This document shows, piece by piece, positions 1 to 8,773 of a stretch of 8,887 nt of DNA. The position numbers were made by a program, and so were the translations under genes. This DNA comes from Aquimarina sp. Its GTDB lineage: Bacteria > Bacteroidota > Bacteroidia > Flavobacteriales > Flavobacteriaceae. Numbering within the stretch: position 1 is the stretch's first letter; each line of letters opens with the position of its first letter. Where the stretch lies: the NCBI GenBank assembly GCA_011524575.1, contig WTKB01000242.1, forward strand, positions 1-8,887, in the 5' to 3' direction. The notes under the pieces were generated by a model. That model was given only the letters and a program-made list of their open reading frames with translations, was not told the origin of the DNA and made no database searches.

Positions 1-1406
1 AGGTAAATATCTACTTGACGTGCTGCTTCACGACCTTCTGAGATTGCCCAAACAATCAAAGATTGTCCACGACGCATATCCCCTGCTGTAAATATTTTAG
101 GCACGTTAGTTTGGTACTTGCCATACTCGGCTTTGTAGTTGGAACGAGCATCGGTTTCTAAGCCTAATTTTTCAGCTAAAGTAGCTTCTGGCCCTGTAAA
201 TCCAAGAGCAAGAAGTGCCAATTCACACGGCCACTCTTTTTCTGTACCTTCGATTTCTTTAAGCTTTGGACGCTCTCCAGGTACGATATCCCACTCTACA
301 TTCACCGTTTTTACTGATTTAAGCTTACCTCTATCATCAGTAACAAACTCTTTAGTGTTGATTAGCCAGTTACGCTCCACACCTTCTTTGTGAGAAGTAG
401 AAGTTTTTAACTTCAACGGCCAGTAAGGCCATGGCGTACTTTCAGCACGTTCTCCTGGTGGCTTTGGCATAATCTCAAAATTCACTACAGATTTTGCTCC
501 GTGACGGTTAGAAGTTCCGATACAGTCAGAACCTGTATCTCCCCCACCAATCACAATCACATTTTTATCCGTAGCCATTACTTGATCTTCGATGGTTTCC
601 CCAAAAAGAGTCTTGGTCTGCTGCGTTAAAAAGTCCATAGCTTGTACTACACCATCCGCATCAATACCTTTTACTGGTAGGCTACGTCTTTGTGTAGCTC
701 CACCACAAAGGACAACTGCATCAAAGTTATCCAGCTCACTTACTTCATAATTTACACCTACATTAGTGTTTACTTTAAAGGTGATACCCTCTGCTTCTAG
801 TATAGCCACCCTACGGTCGATAATTCCTTTTTCCATTTTGAAATTAGGAATCCCATAACGTAACAATCCACCAATAGCATTATCTCGCTCAAAAACAGTT
901 ACAGTATGTCCTGCACGGTTTAATTGTTGTGCTGTAGCAAGTCCAGCAGGCCCAGAACCAATAACCGCTACGGTTTTACCTGTACGTACTTTTGGCGGCA
1001 TTGGTTTTATCCAACCTTCTTTAAAAGCACGTTCTACAATATTTTTCTCGATATTTTCAATAGAAATTGGGTCTTCTATAATTCCAAGAACACACGCCTG
1101 CTCACAAGGAGCTGGGCATAACCTCCCTGTAAATTCAGGGAAGTTATTTGTAGAATGCAAAATAAGTGATGCTTTTTTCCATTCTTCTTGGTGCACCATG
1201 TGGTTGAAGTCAGGAATTAAGTTTCCTAACGGGCACCCACTATGGCAAAAAGGAATACCACAATCCATACATCTAGAACCTTGCTCTACAAGCTCCTCTT
1301 CTGATAATGGTACGGTAAATTCGTTATAATTTTTTACACGTTTTTCAGGATCAATATATGATTCATCCTTTCTATTATAATCTTTAAATCCAGTTACTTT
1401 TCCCAT
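1..1406 (-). CDS. gltD: Glutamate synthase (NADPH) small subunit GltD, C-terminus cut by window edge
   Basis: This is the small (beta) subunit of glutamate synthase. It oxidises NADPH on FAD and passes electrons through iron-sulfur clusters to GltB in the cytoplasm. I translated 468 complete codons from the ATG at 1404-1406. The N-terminal ferredoxin-like part has two cysteine groups: C46, C49, C54 and C58 ([15 protein letters not shown]), and C97, C101 and C105 (CPAPCEQAC). The FAD-binding Rossmann motif GSGPAG is at residues 150-155, and the NADPH-binding motif GGGDTG is at 287-292. Near the window edge, the motifs [20 protein letters not shown] and then QVDIYL are typical of the family's C-terminus, so only about 10-20 residues should be missing. 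The start lies 12 bases after the gltB stop, with no purine-rich ribosome binding site (TTAATTGACAG precedes the ATG), which is usual in Bacteroidota. It is surely cotranscribed and probably translationally linked with gltB. No frameshift was seen. The main alternative, a GltD-like subunit of another oxidoreductase, is ruled out by the adjacent gltB. Confidence 0.97.
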   Translation of the reverse strand, partial: MGKVTGFKDYNRKDESYIDPEKRVKNYNEFTVPLSEEELVEQGSRCMDCGIPFCHSGCPLGNLIPDFNHMVHQEEWKKASLILHSTNNFPEFTGRLCPAPCEQACVLGIIEDPISIENIEKNIVERAFKEGWIKPMPPKVRTGKTVAVIGSGPAGLATAQQLNRAGHTVTVFERDNAIGGLLRYGIPNFKMEKGIIDRRVAILEAEGITFKVNTNVGVNYEVSELDNFDAVVLCGGATQRRSLPVKGIDADGVVQAMDFLTQQTKTLFGETIEDQVMATDKNVIVIGGGDTGSDCIGTSNRHGAKSVVNFEIMPKPPGERAESTPWPYWPLKLKTSTSHKEGVERNWLINTKEFVTDDRGKLKSVKTVNVEWDIVPGERPKLKEIEGTEKEWPCELALLALGFTGPEATLAEKLGLETDARSNYKAEYGKYQTNVPKIFTAGDMRRGQSLIVWAISEGREAARQVDIY

Positions 1407-1418
1407 CTGTCAATTAAT

Positions 1419-4400
1419 CTATGCTTTTGTTAATTCTTCAACCATTTCTGGCTCTGTTTCTAAACGCTTTAAAGCGGCTTTGTATTCCGTTGGCATAATA
1501 CGCACAAAGTTCTCTATGGTATTGCCCCAATCAGCTAACAGTTTTTTACCAAGGTTACTATTGGTGTATTGTACGTGATCTTTAATTAATGAACGTAACT
1601 CAATAGCGTGTTCTGGTAAAATTTCTTCAAACTCGATAGTCTCGGTATTACAAAGTCCGTTTACAAAGGTTTTGTTAGGATCATAGATATAAGCAATTCC
1701 ACCACTCATACCTGCAGCAAAATTACGCCCTGTTTTTCCAAGAACAACTACTTTACCACCTGTCATGTACTCACAAGCATGGTCACCCACACCCTCTACA
1801 ACAGCAGTAACCCCAGAGTTACGAACAGCAAAACGCTCACCAGCTATACCATTGATATATGCCTCACCGCTTACAGCTCCAAATAAACATACGTTTCCTA
1901 CAATGATATTTTCTTCAGCAAGGAATGTAGATGCTTCTGGCTTTTTCACTACGATTTTAGCACCTGAAAGTCCTTTACCTAAATAATCATTGGTGTTTCC
2001 TTCTAGGTTAAACCAAACACCTGGCGCTCCAAATGCTCCAAAACTTTGTCCCGCAGAACCTGTGAAGTTAAGTTTTAATGAATCTTTTGGTAGTCCGTGA
2101 TGCCCATGTACTTTAGAAATTTCATTACTTAAAATAGCTCCTACAGAACGATCAAGGTTTGTAATGTGGTAACTAAGTGTTAACTCCGAAGATGATTTAA
2201 TCGCTTCTTTAGCACTATCAAAAATACTAATATCAAGTACACGCTCTAAACCATGTTGTTGTTTCTCGGTATTACGAACCGTCATTTGATCATAAGCAGC
2301 AGGACGGTAAAGAATTGATGATAAGTCAAGTCCTCTAGCTTTATAATGTGAAATAGCATTTTTAGCATTGATCTTATGGGTTTGCCCCACCATTTCATCC
2401 ATACTTCTAAACCCTAACTTCGCCATAATTTCACGAAGCTCATTAGCAACATAGTAGAAGAAATTAATTACATGCTCTGGAGTTCCTTTAAAGTTCTTAC
2501 GTAACTCTTTATCTTGAGTAGCAATACCTACAGGACATGTATTTAAGTGACATTTACGCATCATGATACAACCAGAAGCTACAAGTGGTGCGGTTGCAAA
2601 ACCAAATTCTTCTGCACCAAGCAAAGCTGCAATAGCTACATCACGACCTGTTTTTAATTGTCCATCACATTCTACAACAATTCTTGATCTTAAATTATTT
2701 AAAACCAATGTTTGTTGTGCTTCTGCAAGTCCAAGCTCCCAAGGAAGTCCAGCGTGCTTCAATGAGGTAAGTGGTGATGCTCCTGTTCCTCCATCATAAC
2801 CAGAAATCAGTACAACGTCGGCTTTCGCTTTAGAAACGCCAGCAGCAATAGTCCCTACTCCTACCTCAGATACTAATTTTACATTAATTCGTGCATCACG
2901 GTTAGCATTTTTAAGATCGTAAATCAATTGTGCTAAATCCTCAATTGAGTAAATATCATGGTGTGGTGGTGGTGAAATTAACCCTACAAAAGGGGTAGAA
3001 TTTCTTGCAGAAGCAATCCAAGGAAGTACTTTTTTACCTGGAAGCTGCCCTCCTTCACCTGGCTTTGCTCCTTGTGCCATTTTTATCTGGATTTCACGAG
3101 CATTAGTAAGGTAATGAGAAGTTACTCCAAAACGACCAGAAGCCACCTGCTTAATCGCAGAGTTTCTACTATCTCCATTAGCATCAGGGATAAAACGCTT
3201 ACGATCCTCTCCTCCTTCTCCAGAATTGGACTTTCCTCCAATACGATTCATGGCAATAGCTAGATTTTCGTGTGCTTCCCTAGAAATCGATCCATAAGAC
3301 ATCGCTCCAGTTTTGAAACGCTTTACAATTTCTGTCCATGGTTCTACCTCATCTAATGGAATTGGATCAAAATTATCAAACTCAAATAACCCACGAATGG
3401 TCATTAAGTTTTTAGATTGCTCATTAATTGCTTTTGAATAAACATCATAACTCGCTTGATCTTCCAAACGAACAGCTTGTTGTAATTTTGCAATTGTTAC
3501 AGGATTAAACATATGACGCTCTCCATTACGTCTCCATCGATAATTTCCTCCGATATTTAAACCTAATTTTTTGCTGATTTTTTGGTCTGGATACGCTAGT
3601 TTATAACGCTCGTTAATTTCTTTTTCGATTTCATATAAACCAATACCCTCGATTCTAGAAGCAGTATATGGGAAATATTTCTCTACAAACTGAGAATTAA
3701 AACCAACTATTTCAAAAATTTGCGATCCTCTGTAAGAATGTAAGGTTGAAATTCCGATTTTGTTCATTACTTTTAAAAGCCCTTTACCAATAGCTTTATT
3801 AAAGTTATTCACGGCTTTTTCTTCATCCATATCTTTAATGAAACCTTCCGCTACTTGCATACGGATAATCTCATTTACCATATATGGATTGATCGCACTT
3901 GCACCATAACCAAATAAGGTAGCAAAATGATGAGGCTCACGAGGTTCTGCAGACTCAATAATAATATCAAAGTAAGAACGCTTACGTAAACGGTTCATCT
4001 GGTGGTTTACATAAGAACAAGCTAATAATGGCGGAATAGGAGCAAATTCTTTGTTAACTCCTCTATCCGAAAGGATCATAATATTATTCCCTTCTAATAA
4101 GGCTTTCTCTACCTCTTTAATAATATTTTCTAAAGCATCTTCTAAGGCATTTAAACCTCCTGCTTTTGGATATAATATAGAAATAGTTTGTGCTTTAAAA
4201 CCTTCCTCTGAGATATGTCTTATTTTCTCCAAATCTGCGTTTGAAATCACAGGATTTTGAATTTTTAACTTACGACATTGTTTCTCGTTAATATCAAAAA
4301 TATTGCGATCTTCACCAAGTGATAAACTAATATCCGTTACAATTTCCTCACGGATACCATCTAATGGTGGGTTAGTAACTTGTGCAAATAACTGTTTGAA

Positions 4401-5930
4401 GTAACTTGGCACCAGTTGTGGACGGTCAGAAAGCACGGCTAGTGGCGTGTCAATACCCATAGAACCTAAAGCTTCTTTTGCATTTACAGCCATAGGAGTA
4501 ATCACTTCCTGAATATCCTCTATGGTATAATTAAATAAGCGTTGACGGGTTTTAATATCCGTAGATTCGATAGGACAGGTAGTACCTGTATATGGCGTAT
4601 CTTTAAGATTTAAACGTGTATTTTCAAGCCATTTTTTATAAGGTCTTTGTGAAACAATCTCAGACTTAATCTCCTCATCTTGAATAATACGTCCATCGTT
4701 CATATCCACAAGAAACATTTTTCCTGGCTCTAATCTACCGTGTAACTCTACATCTTCTGGTGCTACATCTACCACACCAATCTCTGAAGACATGATTAAT
4801 TTACCACTTTTAGTCACTGTATATCTTGATGGACGTAATCCATTACGATCAAGTAATGCACCGATGTAGTCTCCATCAGTAAAAGGTACAGAAGCAGGAC
4901 CATCCCATGGCTCTATAATACAAGAGTTATAGTCATAGAATGCTTTTTTATCCTCAGACATAGTCTGGTGTTTTTCCCATGCTTCAGGAATCATCATCAT
5001 CATGATTTCTGGAAGAGAACGCCCTGTGTGTGTTAATAATTCCACAACCATGTCCATAGATGCAGAATCCGATTTATTTGGAAGGATGATTGGGAAAAGT
5101 TTTTCGATTTGATCTCCAAAAACTTCACTTTTCATAATCTCTTCACGCACACGCATACGGCTTACATTACCTCTAAGGGTATTGATTTCTCCGTTCTGAC
5201 ACATGAAACGGAAAGGCTGTGCTAATTCCCAAGCAGGCATCGTATTCGTAGAGAAACGTTGGTGTACCAATGCCAAACGTGTTACTAAATTAGGCTGCTG
5301 TAAATCTGTGAAATAAGGACCAATATCCTCAGGCATGATAATTCCTTTATAGATCAGTGTCGTGTTAGACAAACTCGCTACATAGAAATAGTCTGCCTCA
5401 GACATTTTGGAATTCCTGATGGTATGTTCTGCAATTTTACGAGCGGCATATAATTTAGCTCTAAAAGTCGCTTCATCTAAATTATCATCTTGAGCAATAA
5501 AAACTTGCTCAATATTAGGCTCAGAGGATTTTGCAATTTCTCCTAGTACTGAAGAATCCACAGGAACATCCCTCCATCCTAATATTTGTAAACCTTGTGC
5601 TTTAATTTCTTTTTCAAAAGTAGTTTTACAAAAAGTATATTGATTGGCTACTTTTGGTAAAAAAACCATACCAACCGCATAACTTCTTTGTTCAGGTAAT
5701 TCAAAGTCACATACACTTTTAAAATAGTCATGAGGAATATCAATGAGCAGACCTGCTCCATCACCTGTCTTTCCATCAGAACTCACACCACCACGGTGCT
5801 CAAGTTTTACTAAAATCTCTAATGCATCATGAATAATTTGGTTGGTTTTTTCACCTTTTAGGTTACAGATAAAACCGGCACCGCAATTCTCATGTTCAAA
5901 TTCTGGAGAGTACAAACCTTGTTTACGCAT
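1419..5930 (-). CDS. gltB: Glutamate synthase (NADPH) large subunit GltB
   Basis: This is the large (alpha) subunit of GOGAT. It hydrolyses glutamine, channels the ammonia to 2-oxoglutarate, and reduces the product to glutamate on FMN. It has 1503 residues, the normal full length. The start at 5930 gives a 15-residue propeptide ([15 protein letters not shown]) before C16, the expected N-terminal nucleophile of the class II amidotransferase domain after self-cleavage. That domain also shows RFSTNT at 225-230 and NGEINT at 246-251. The central domain spans roughly 470-760. The FMN/2-oxoglutarate barrel spans roughly 850-1220, with [14 protein letters not shown] near 953 and [10 protein letters not shown] near 1045. 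The 3Fe-4S ligands C1121, C1127 and C1132 lie in [12 protein letters not shown], with the family spacing C-x5-C-x4-C. The C-terminal glycine-rich beta-helix domain lies around 1240-1450. gltD follows after 12 bases. A likely promoter and an inverted-repeat cluster lie upstream. The reading frame is intact and no key residue is missing among those checked. Confidence 0.98.
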   Translation of the reverse strand: MRKQGLYSPEFEHENCGAGFICNLKGEKTNQIIHDALEILVKLEHRGGVSSDGKTGDGAGLLIDIPHDYFKSVCDFELPEQRSYAVGMVFLPKVANQYTFCKTTFEKEIKAQGLQILGWRDVPVDSSVLGEIAKSSEPNIEQVFIAQDDNLDEATFRAKLYAARKIAEHTIRNSKMSEADYFYVASLSNTTLIYKGIIMPEDIGPYFTDLQQPNLVTRLALVHQRFSTNTMPAWELAQPFRFMCQNGEINTLRGNVSRMRVREEIMKSEVFGDQIEKLFPIILPNKSDSASMDMVVELLTHTGRSLPEIMMMMIPEAWEKHQTMSEDKKAFYDYNSCIIEPWDGPASVPFTDGDYIGALLDRNGLRPSRYTVTKSGKLIMSSEIGVVDVAPEDVELHGRLEPGKMFLVDMNDGRIIQDEEIKSEIVSQRPYKKWLENTRLNLKDTPYTGTTCPIESTDIKTRQRLFNYTIEDIQEVITPMAVNAKEALGSMGIDTPLAVLSDRPQLVPSYFKQLFAQVTNPPLDGIREEIVTDISLSLGEDRNIFDINEKQCRKLKIQNPVISNADLEKIRHISEEGFKAQTISILYPKAGGLNALEDALENIIKEVEKALLEGNNIMILSDRGVNKEFAPIPPLLACSYVNHQMNRLRKRSYFDIIIESAEPREPHHFATLFGYGASAINPYMVNEIIRMQVAEGFIKDMDEEKAVNNFNKAIGKGLLKVMNKIGISTLHSYRGSQIFEIVGFNSQFVEKYFPYTASRIEGIGLYEIEKEINERYKLAYPDQKISKKLGLNIGGNYRWRRNGERHMFNPVTIAKLQQAVRLEDQASYDVYSKAINEQSKNLMTIRGLFEFDNFDPIPLDEVEPWTEIVKRFKTGAMSYGSISREAHENLAIAMNRIGGKSNSGEGGEDRKRFIPDANGDSRNSAIKQVASGRFGVTSHYLTNAREIQIKMAQGAKPGEGGQLPGKKVLPWIASARNSTPFVGLISPPPHHDIYSIEDLAQLIYDLKNANRDARINVKLVSEVGVGTIAAGVSKAKADVVLISGYDGGTGASPLTSLKHAGLPWELGLAEAQQTLVLNNLRSRIVVECDGQLKTGRDVAIAALLGAEEFGFATAPLVASGCIMMRKCHLNTCPVGIATQDKELRKNFKGTPEHVINFFYYVANELREIMAKLGFRSMDEMVGQTHKINAKNAISHYKARGLDLSSILYRPAAYDQMTVRNTEKQQHGLERVLDISIFDSAKEAIKSSSELTLSYHITNLDRSVGAILSNEISKVHGHHGLPKDSLKLNFTGSAGQSFGAFGAPGVWFNLEGNTNDYLGKGLSGAKIVVKKPEASTFLAEENIIVGNVCLFGAVSGEAYINGIAGERFAVRNSGVTAVVEGVGDHACEYMTGGKVVVLGKTGRNFAAGMSGGIAYIYDPNKTFVNGLCNTETIEFEEILPEHAIELRSLIKDHVQYTNSNLGKKLLADWGNTIENFVRIMPTEYKAALKRLETEPEMVEELTKA

Positions 5931-5962
5931 AAAACATATATATCTTAAAATTATAGGTGCAA

Positions 5963-5970
5963 CGAAAATA
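5963..5970 (-). promoter_or_regulatory. Candidate -7 element of the gltBD promoter
   Basis: On the minus strand this reads TATTTTCG, one base away from the Bacteroidota primary-sigma -7 consensus TAnnTTTG. It sits 32 bases upstream of the gltB ATG, giving a short leader, as is common in this phylum. The -33 position, about 20 bases further upstream, carries only a weak match (TTTCC instead of TTTG or TTG). It is assigned by motif and position only. The element overlaps one arm of the inverted repeat described separately, which would allow a repressor to cover it. Confidence 0.4.
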
Positions 5971-6022
5971 CGAAATCACTCTATTTCTTGGAAATTTATC
6001 TTATTAATGGGGTCGTATTTTC
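5964..6022. repeat. Perfect 10-bp inverted repeat upstream of gltB with 39-base spacer
   Basis: GAAAATACGA at 5964-5973 is matched exactly by its reverse complement TCGTATTTTC at 6013-6022. The proximal arm lies on the putative -7 element of gltB, and the arm centres are 49 bp apart, close to but not exactly five helical turns. The pairing does not extend beyond 10 bp on either side. This could be a pair of binding sites for one regulator, possibly with looping. Coincidence in AT-rich DNA is also possible. Confidence 0.5.
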
Positions 6023-6036
6023 AATTACTGAAAATA
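6016..6036. promoter_or_regulatory. Candidate operator: 8-bp inverted repeat with 5-base spacer
   Basis: TATTTTCA at 6016-6023 and TGAAAATA at 6029-6036 are exact reverse complements around the spacer ATTAC. The 21-bp dyad has the size expected for a dimeric helix-turn-helix regulator. It lies 86-106 bases upstream of the gltB start, well above the candidate promoter. Its half-site GAAAATA occurs a third time at 5964-5970, on the -7 element. Neither strand shows a T-tract directly after the hairpin, so a terminator is less likely. The binding protein is unknown. Confidence 0.4.
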
Positions 6037-6175
6037 GAGGATTTATTTTTATGATTACACACAATATAGCCTGTTTTTGTAAGAAATACTCAAAATAAAA
6101 CTACTTTCACTGTTATTTATAATAAATCAAAAAAAGAAATCACGTGTAAAAAGCTGTCAAAAAATAGAAAATTTA

Positions 6176-7135
6176 CTATAATTCTTCATTTTTTAAAGAT
6201 TTTGATAGCTGCCACTGATAAATATCACATGCAACTGCTCTAGCATCGAAACCTTCTTTTTGGGTGATCAGCCCTGTATTGAGGACCTGCCCATTTTGCT
6301 CATTAGAAATACCGAAATCAAAATATTTTTTGTTGGAATACACTTTTTTAATAAGATAATCCAATAAAAGATCCAATGCACCTATCTCCTTACCCTTATC
6401 ATTAACTGCCAAATATTGGGTATGAACAATCACTGGATTTTCAAAAATTAAAGCTCCTGCAAGTAGGTTTTCATTTTGATACAATACATAACAATGAATA
6501 TGTTTTGGGAATTTTGAAATTAAATATATTATTTCTTGAAGGCTATGTACAGGTTGCGTGTTGTGTCGCTTTTGAAGGACACTTGTGAGCAACTCCCAAA
6601 ATTGTGAAAGTTCAGTGGTGTGTTTTATAAGTACATCAGTATATGTTTTTTTAGTACTCCATTTACGCCCCTTAGAATACCGAATAGATTCTTGTAAATA
6701 AATGGTAGAGGTTATATTTCTAGCAATAAGTGTAGCGTTATTTTTAAAGAGTGCATACCGATCTTCTTCACTGGCTTTGGTATGGTATATATAAGGACTA
6801 CACTTATAAACAACATCTGTGATATTTTGATTATTAAAGTGAGTTTTCAACCTATCAAAAATATCAAGCATTAAGGGAGTTGTCATACGGTCACTAACAA
6901 CAAGTCCTCCAAAAGTAAGCCCTGCATGAGTATATACGGTACTATTTTTAATACAAGCTGGTAGTAAGGCTATGACTCTATTTTTAGAATCATAGAAAAT
7001 TAATGAATAATCACTGAACCTATCTTTATGATATTCCATAAAGTCTCTACAAAAAAAGAAATGGGAGTTTTTGGCATTTTGAACAAAAACATCCCATTCA
7101 TTTTTATGAGAAGGTGAATAATGTTGTAAGGTCAT
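6176..7135 (-). CDS. GNAT/FemAB-like N-acyltransferase family protein
   Basis: This 319-residue cytoplasmic protein has no signal peptide or membrane segment. It resembles the GNAT-fold proteins of the FemAB/BioF2-like group (Acetyltransf_6 type) that are common in Flavobacteriia. The N-terminal half has the variable first acyltransferase lobe, with THAGLTFGGL at residues 69-78. The second lobe has a basic stretch at 151-163 (IRYSKGRKWSTKK), the motif KRHNTQPVHSL at 189-199, HTQYLAVNDKGKEIGALD at 238-255, and the well-kept block YFDFGISNEQNG at 271-282, followed by LNTGLITQKEGF. The pattern suggests acyl-CoA- or aminoacyl-tRNA-dependent acylation of an amino group. The substrate cannot be read from the sequence; cell-wall, polysaccharide or lipid precursors are possible. 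The start at 7135 lies only 6 bases after the stop of the DUF1501 gene, so the two are cotranscribed. It ends in TAG with a charged tail (LKNEEL). The family call is fairly sure; the function is open. Confidence 0.8.
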   Translation of the reverse strand: MTLQHYSPSHKNEWDVFVQNAKNSHFFFCRDFMEYHKDRFSDYSLIFYDSKNRVIALLPACIKNSTVYTHAGLTFGGLVVSDRMTTPLMLDIFDRLKTHFNNQNITDVVYKCSPYIYHTKASEEDRYALFKNNATLIARNITSTIYLQESIRYSKGRKWSTKKTYTDVLIKHTTELSQFWELLTSVLQKRHNTQPVHSLQEIIYLISKFPKHIHCYVLYQNENLLAGALIFENPVIVHTQYLAVNDKGKEIGALDLLLDYLIKKVYSNKKYFDFGISNEQNGQVLNTGLITQKEGFDARAVACDIYQWQLSKSLKNEEL

Positions 7136-7141
7136 TAAATA

Positions 7142-8773
7142 TTATAATAAAATTTTACCACTAAAATTACCATAATTAGTTATTCCTTTATAAATATAAT
7201 AACCTTCAGAAATTTTCAAGTCCTGTTTAAAAGTGTGCATATTGATAGCTATTGTATTTCCTGAAGAAATAATTTCATTACAAATAACACCTATTTCTTT
7301 TCCAGACAAATTAAATAATCTAATCTCTACATGTGTACTATAAGGACTCGTTATTTGTAAAGTAGCATTTTGGTCGTAATCATAACTTACCGAACTTTTT
7401 ATATAAGAACCTAAACTAGAATTTTCAACTCCAGAAACAGATAAAGTTTCTGATGTTTTACTTTCAAAACCAAGATCTAGAGAAGAATATGACCCTCCAT
7501 AAATACTCCTTGTGATTGTTTGTTCTGGAACGGACAACCATTCTCGAAGTAGTGTCGCATATACTGCTCTAAAATCAGTACTGTATTTTAAATTTCCTGT
7601 ATTATCTAAGTCGGTAAGGCTTGGGTAGTCGTTAACAGCACCCGTACCATTAAGTGCTTTACCAAAAAGCATCATATTACTTGCTCTCCCGTGATCCGTT
7701 CCTTTAGAACCATTCTCACTAACACGCCTTCCAAATTCAGAAAAAGTAGCTGTAAGTACTTTATCTGACCAACCTGCTTGATCTAGGTCTTTGTAAAAAG
7801 TACTTATTGCATTTGAAAACGAAGTCATCAAATTATTATGTCTAGTCACCTGATTTTTATGCGTATCAAAACCACTTAAAGTAATTACATAAACCCGTGT
7901 TCCTAAGTTTCCTTTAATCAACCTAGAAATAACAGCAAGTTGTTTACTAAGACTATCTGTTTTATAACCCCCACTATAATTCGAAGACCTATGATAAGCC
8001 TCGTAGATAGCTTGTGCATACTTAGTGGTAAAATTACTTGTCTTCTGAATATGATTTAATTTATTCTGATACGTACAATTTTGAGTATTTTCACCTTCCA
8101 CTTCATATAAAACACCATTTTTAGCCACTTGTTCTAACCGCTCTACAGTACCAAAAGTATACGCATATTGGTGTTCATCACCTCTACATAAGGCATTATT
8201 TGTACCCCCTCCTACTTTTAATGCTGGTGGAAAACTGGGAGGATTAGCAATAAAATCAGGAAACTCTTCTTGAAAATAACGCCCAATCCAACCATTTCCT
8301 TTTACTCTGTTCTCTACATCTGTATCAATCCAAATGTGAGAACTTTTTGCGTGTGATAAATTAATATTGTTATACCCAACACCATTCACTACTTTCATAC
8401 CGTTTTCTTTCCAAAGAAATTCCAATGGAGCCATAGTTTCAGGTACTGCAAACACATCTTCTTGTACAGTGAGTAATTTATTTTCAGGAATATGTATGGT
8501 AGGTCTTGCATTTACATAATCGTCATATTGGTTTAGAGGAATAATATTACTCAATCCGTCATTCCCTCCTCCAAACCGACAAAGAACTAATACTCTGTCG
8601 TGTTCGAGATTGGCTAAACTTTGAGAAAGAAAAGAATGATTACTTGAAGTAAGTGCTGTTTTCCCAAGCATCATACTCCCTCCAGAAAGAAAACCTAATG
8701 CTTGTAAAAAAGATTTTCTAGACCACTGTTTATGATCGTGAGTGTTGCATTTTGAATCGTATTTATTTTTCAT
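7142..8773 (-). CDS. DUF1501 family exported protein with divergent type IX secretion C-terminal domain
   Basis: This 543-residue protein belongs to the DUF1501 family, which is related to the alkaline phosphatase/sulfatase fold and has no established reaction. Family motifs are in order: RFGGGNDG (66-73), SHAKSSH (140-146), GWIGRY (161-166), LSGFDTHKNQ (299-308), FSEFGRR (344-350), GTDHG (358-362) and DFRAVYATLLREWL (400-413). The conserved Asp, His and Glu residues may bind metal, which is inference. The N-terminus has a Tat-like signal, SRKSFLQALGFLSGG (18-32), with RK in place of the canonical RR. The tail, about 461-543, looks like a type IX secretion sorting domain: beta-rich, with VEIRLFNLSGKEI (482-494), a SEGYYIYKG turn (522-530) and the ending GNFSGKILL. 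It lacks the usual PNP motif at its beginning. The protein is therefore probably exported to the periplasm and then to the surface or outside. The acyltransferase gene follows after 6 bases. In this phylum DUF1501 genes often sit beside DUF1800 genes. Confidence 0.88.
   Translation of the reverse strand: MKNKYDSKCNTHDHKQWSRKSFLQALGFLSGGSMMLGKTALTSSNHSFLSQSLANLEHDRVLVLCRFGGGNDGLSNIIPLNQYDDYVNARPTIHIPENKLLTVQEDVFAVPETMAPLEFLWKENGMKVVNGVGYNNINLSHAKSSHIWIDTDVENRVKGNGWIGRYFQEEFPDFIANPPSFPPALKVGGGTNNALCRGDEHQYAYTFGTVERLEQVAKNGVLYEVEGENTQNCTYQNKLNHIQKTSNFTTKYAQAIYEAYHRSSNYSGGYKTDSLSKQLAVISRLIKGNLGTRVYVITLSGFDTHKNQVTRHNNLMTSFSNAISTFYKDLDQAGWSDKVLTATFSEFGRRVSENGSKGTDHGRASNMMLFGKALNGTGAVNDYPSLTDLDNTGNLKYSTDFRAVYATLLREWLSVPEQTITRSIYGGSYSSLDLGFESKTSETLSVSGVENSSLGSYIKSSVSYDYDQNATLQITSPYSTHVEIRLFNLSGKEIGVICNEIISSGNTIAINMHTFKQDLKISEGYYIYKGITNYGNFSGKILL

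Larger units (their letters stand above)
5931..6175. other. Intergenic region between the acyltransferase gene and gltB
   Basis: This very AT-rich 245-base gap must hold the end of the DUF1501-acyltransferase transcript and the start of the gltBD transcript. The gltB-proximal half carries the putative promoter and the GAAAATA repeats. The distal half (about 6040-6175) has T-rich stretches on the minus strand, notably around 6121-6140, but I could find no GC-rich hairpin in front of them, so no intrinsic terminator is called. The CACGTG palindrome near 6141-6146 is isolated. I see no credible small protein or RNA gene here. Confidence 0.6.

Noticed and set aside
924..1121. Plus-strand open frame of 65 codons inside gltD
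   Set aside because: It lies antisense to the conserved FAD-binding and cysteine-rich part of gltD and its translation has no family features. It is a shadow of the real gene. The same applies to the plus-strand frame at 139-393.
1765..4260. Plus-strand open frames at 1765-1986, 2563-2799, 3072-3263 and 4051-4260
   Set aside because: All are antisense to well-conserved domains of gltB and have no recognisable features, start context or promoter of their own.
6016..6036. Inverted repeat as an intrinsic terminator
   Set aside because: The stem is AT-only apart from one G-C pair per arm and no T-tract directly follows on the minus strand. On the plus strand T-rich sequence comes several bases later, but no plus-strand gene needs a terminator here.
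5842..6054. Plus-strand open frame spanning the gltB start and the intergenic region
   Set aside because: Its first third is antisense to the gltB amidotransferase N-terminus and the rest runs through the promoter and repeats. The translation is unlike any known small protein and no plus-strand promoter was seen.
6176..7135. Assignment as a true FemX/FemAB peptidoglycan bridge enzyme
   Set aside because: At 319 residues, and with the motifs seen, it fits the broad GNAT/FemAB-like group, but there is no coiled-coil arm typical of FemA and no cell-wall gene nearby, so the specific role is not supported.
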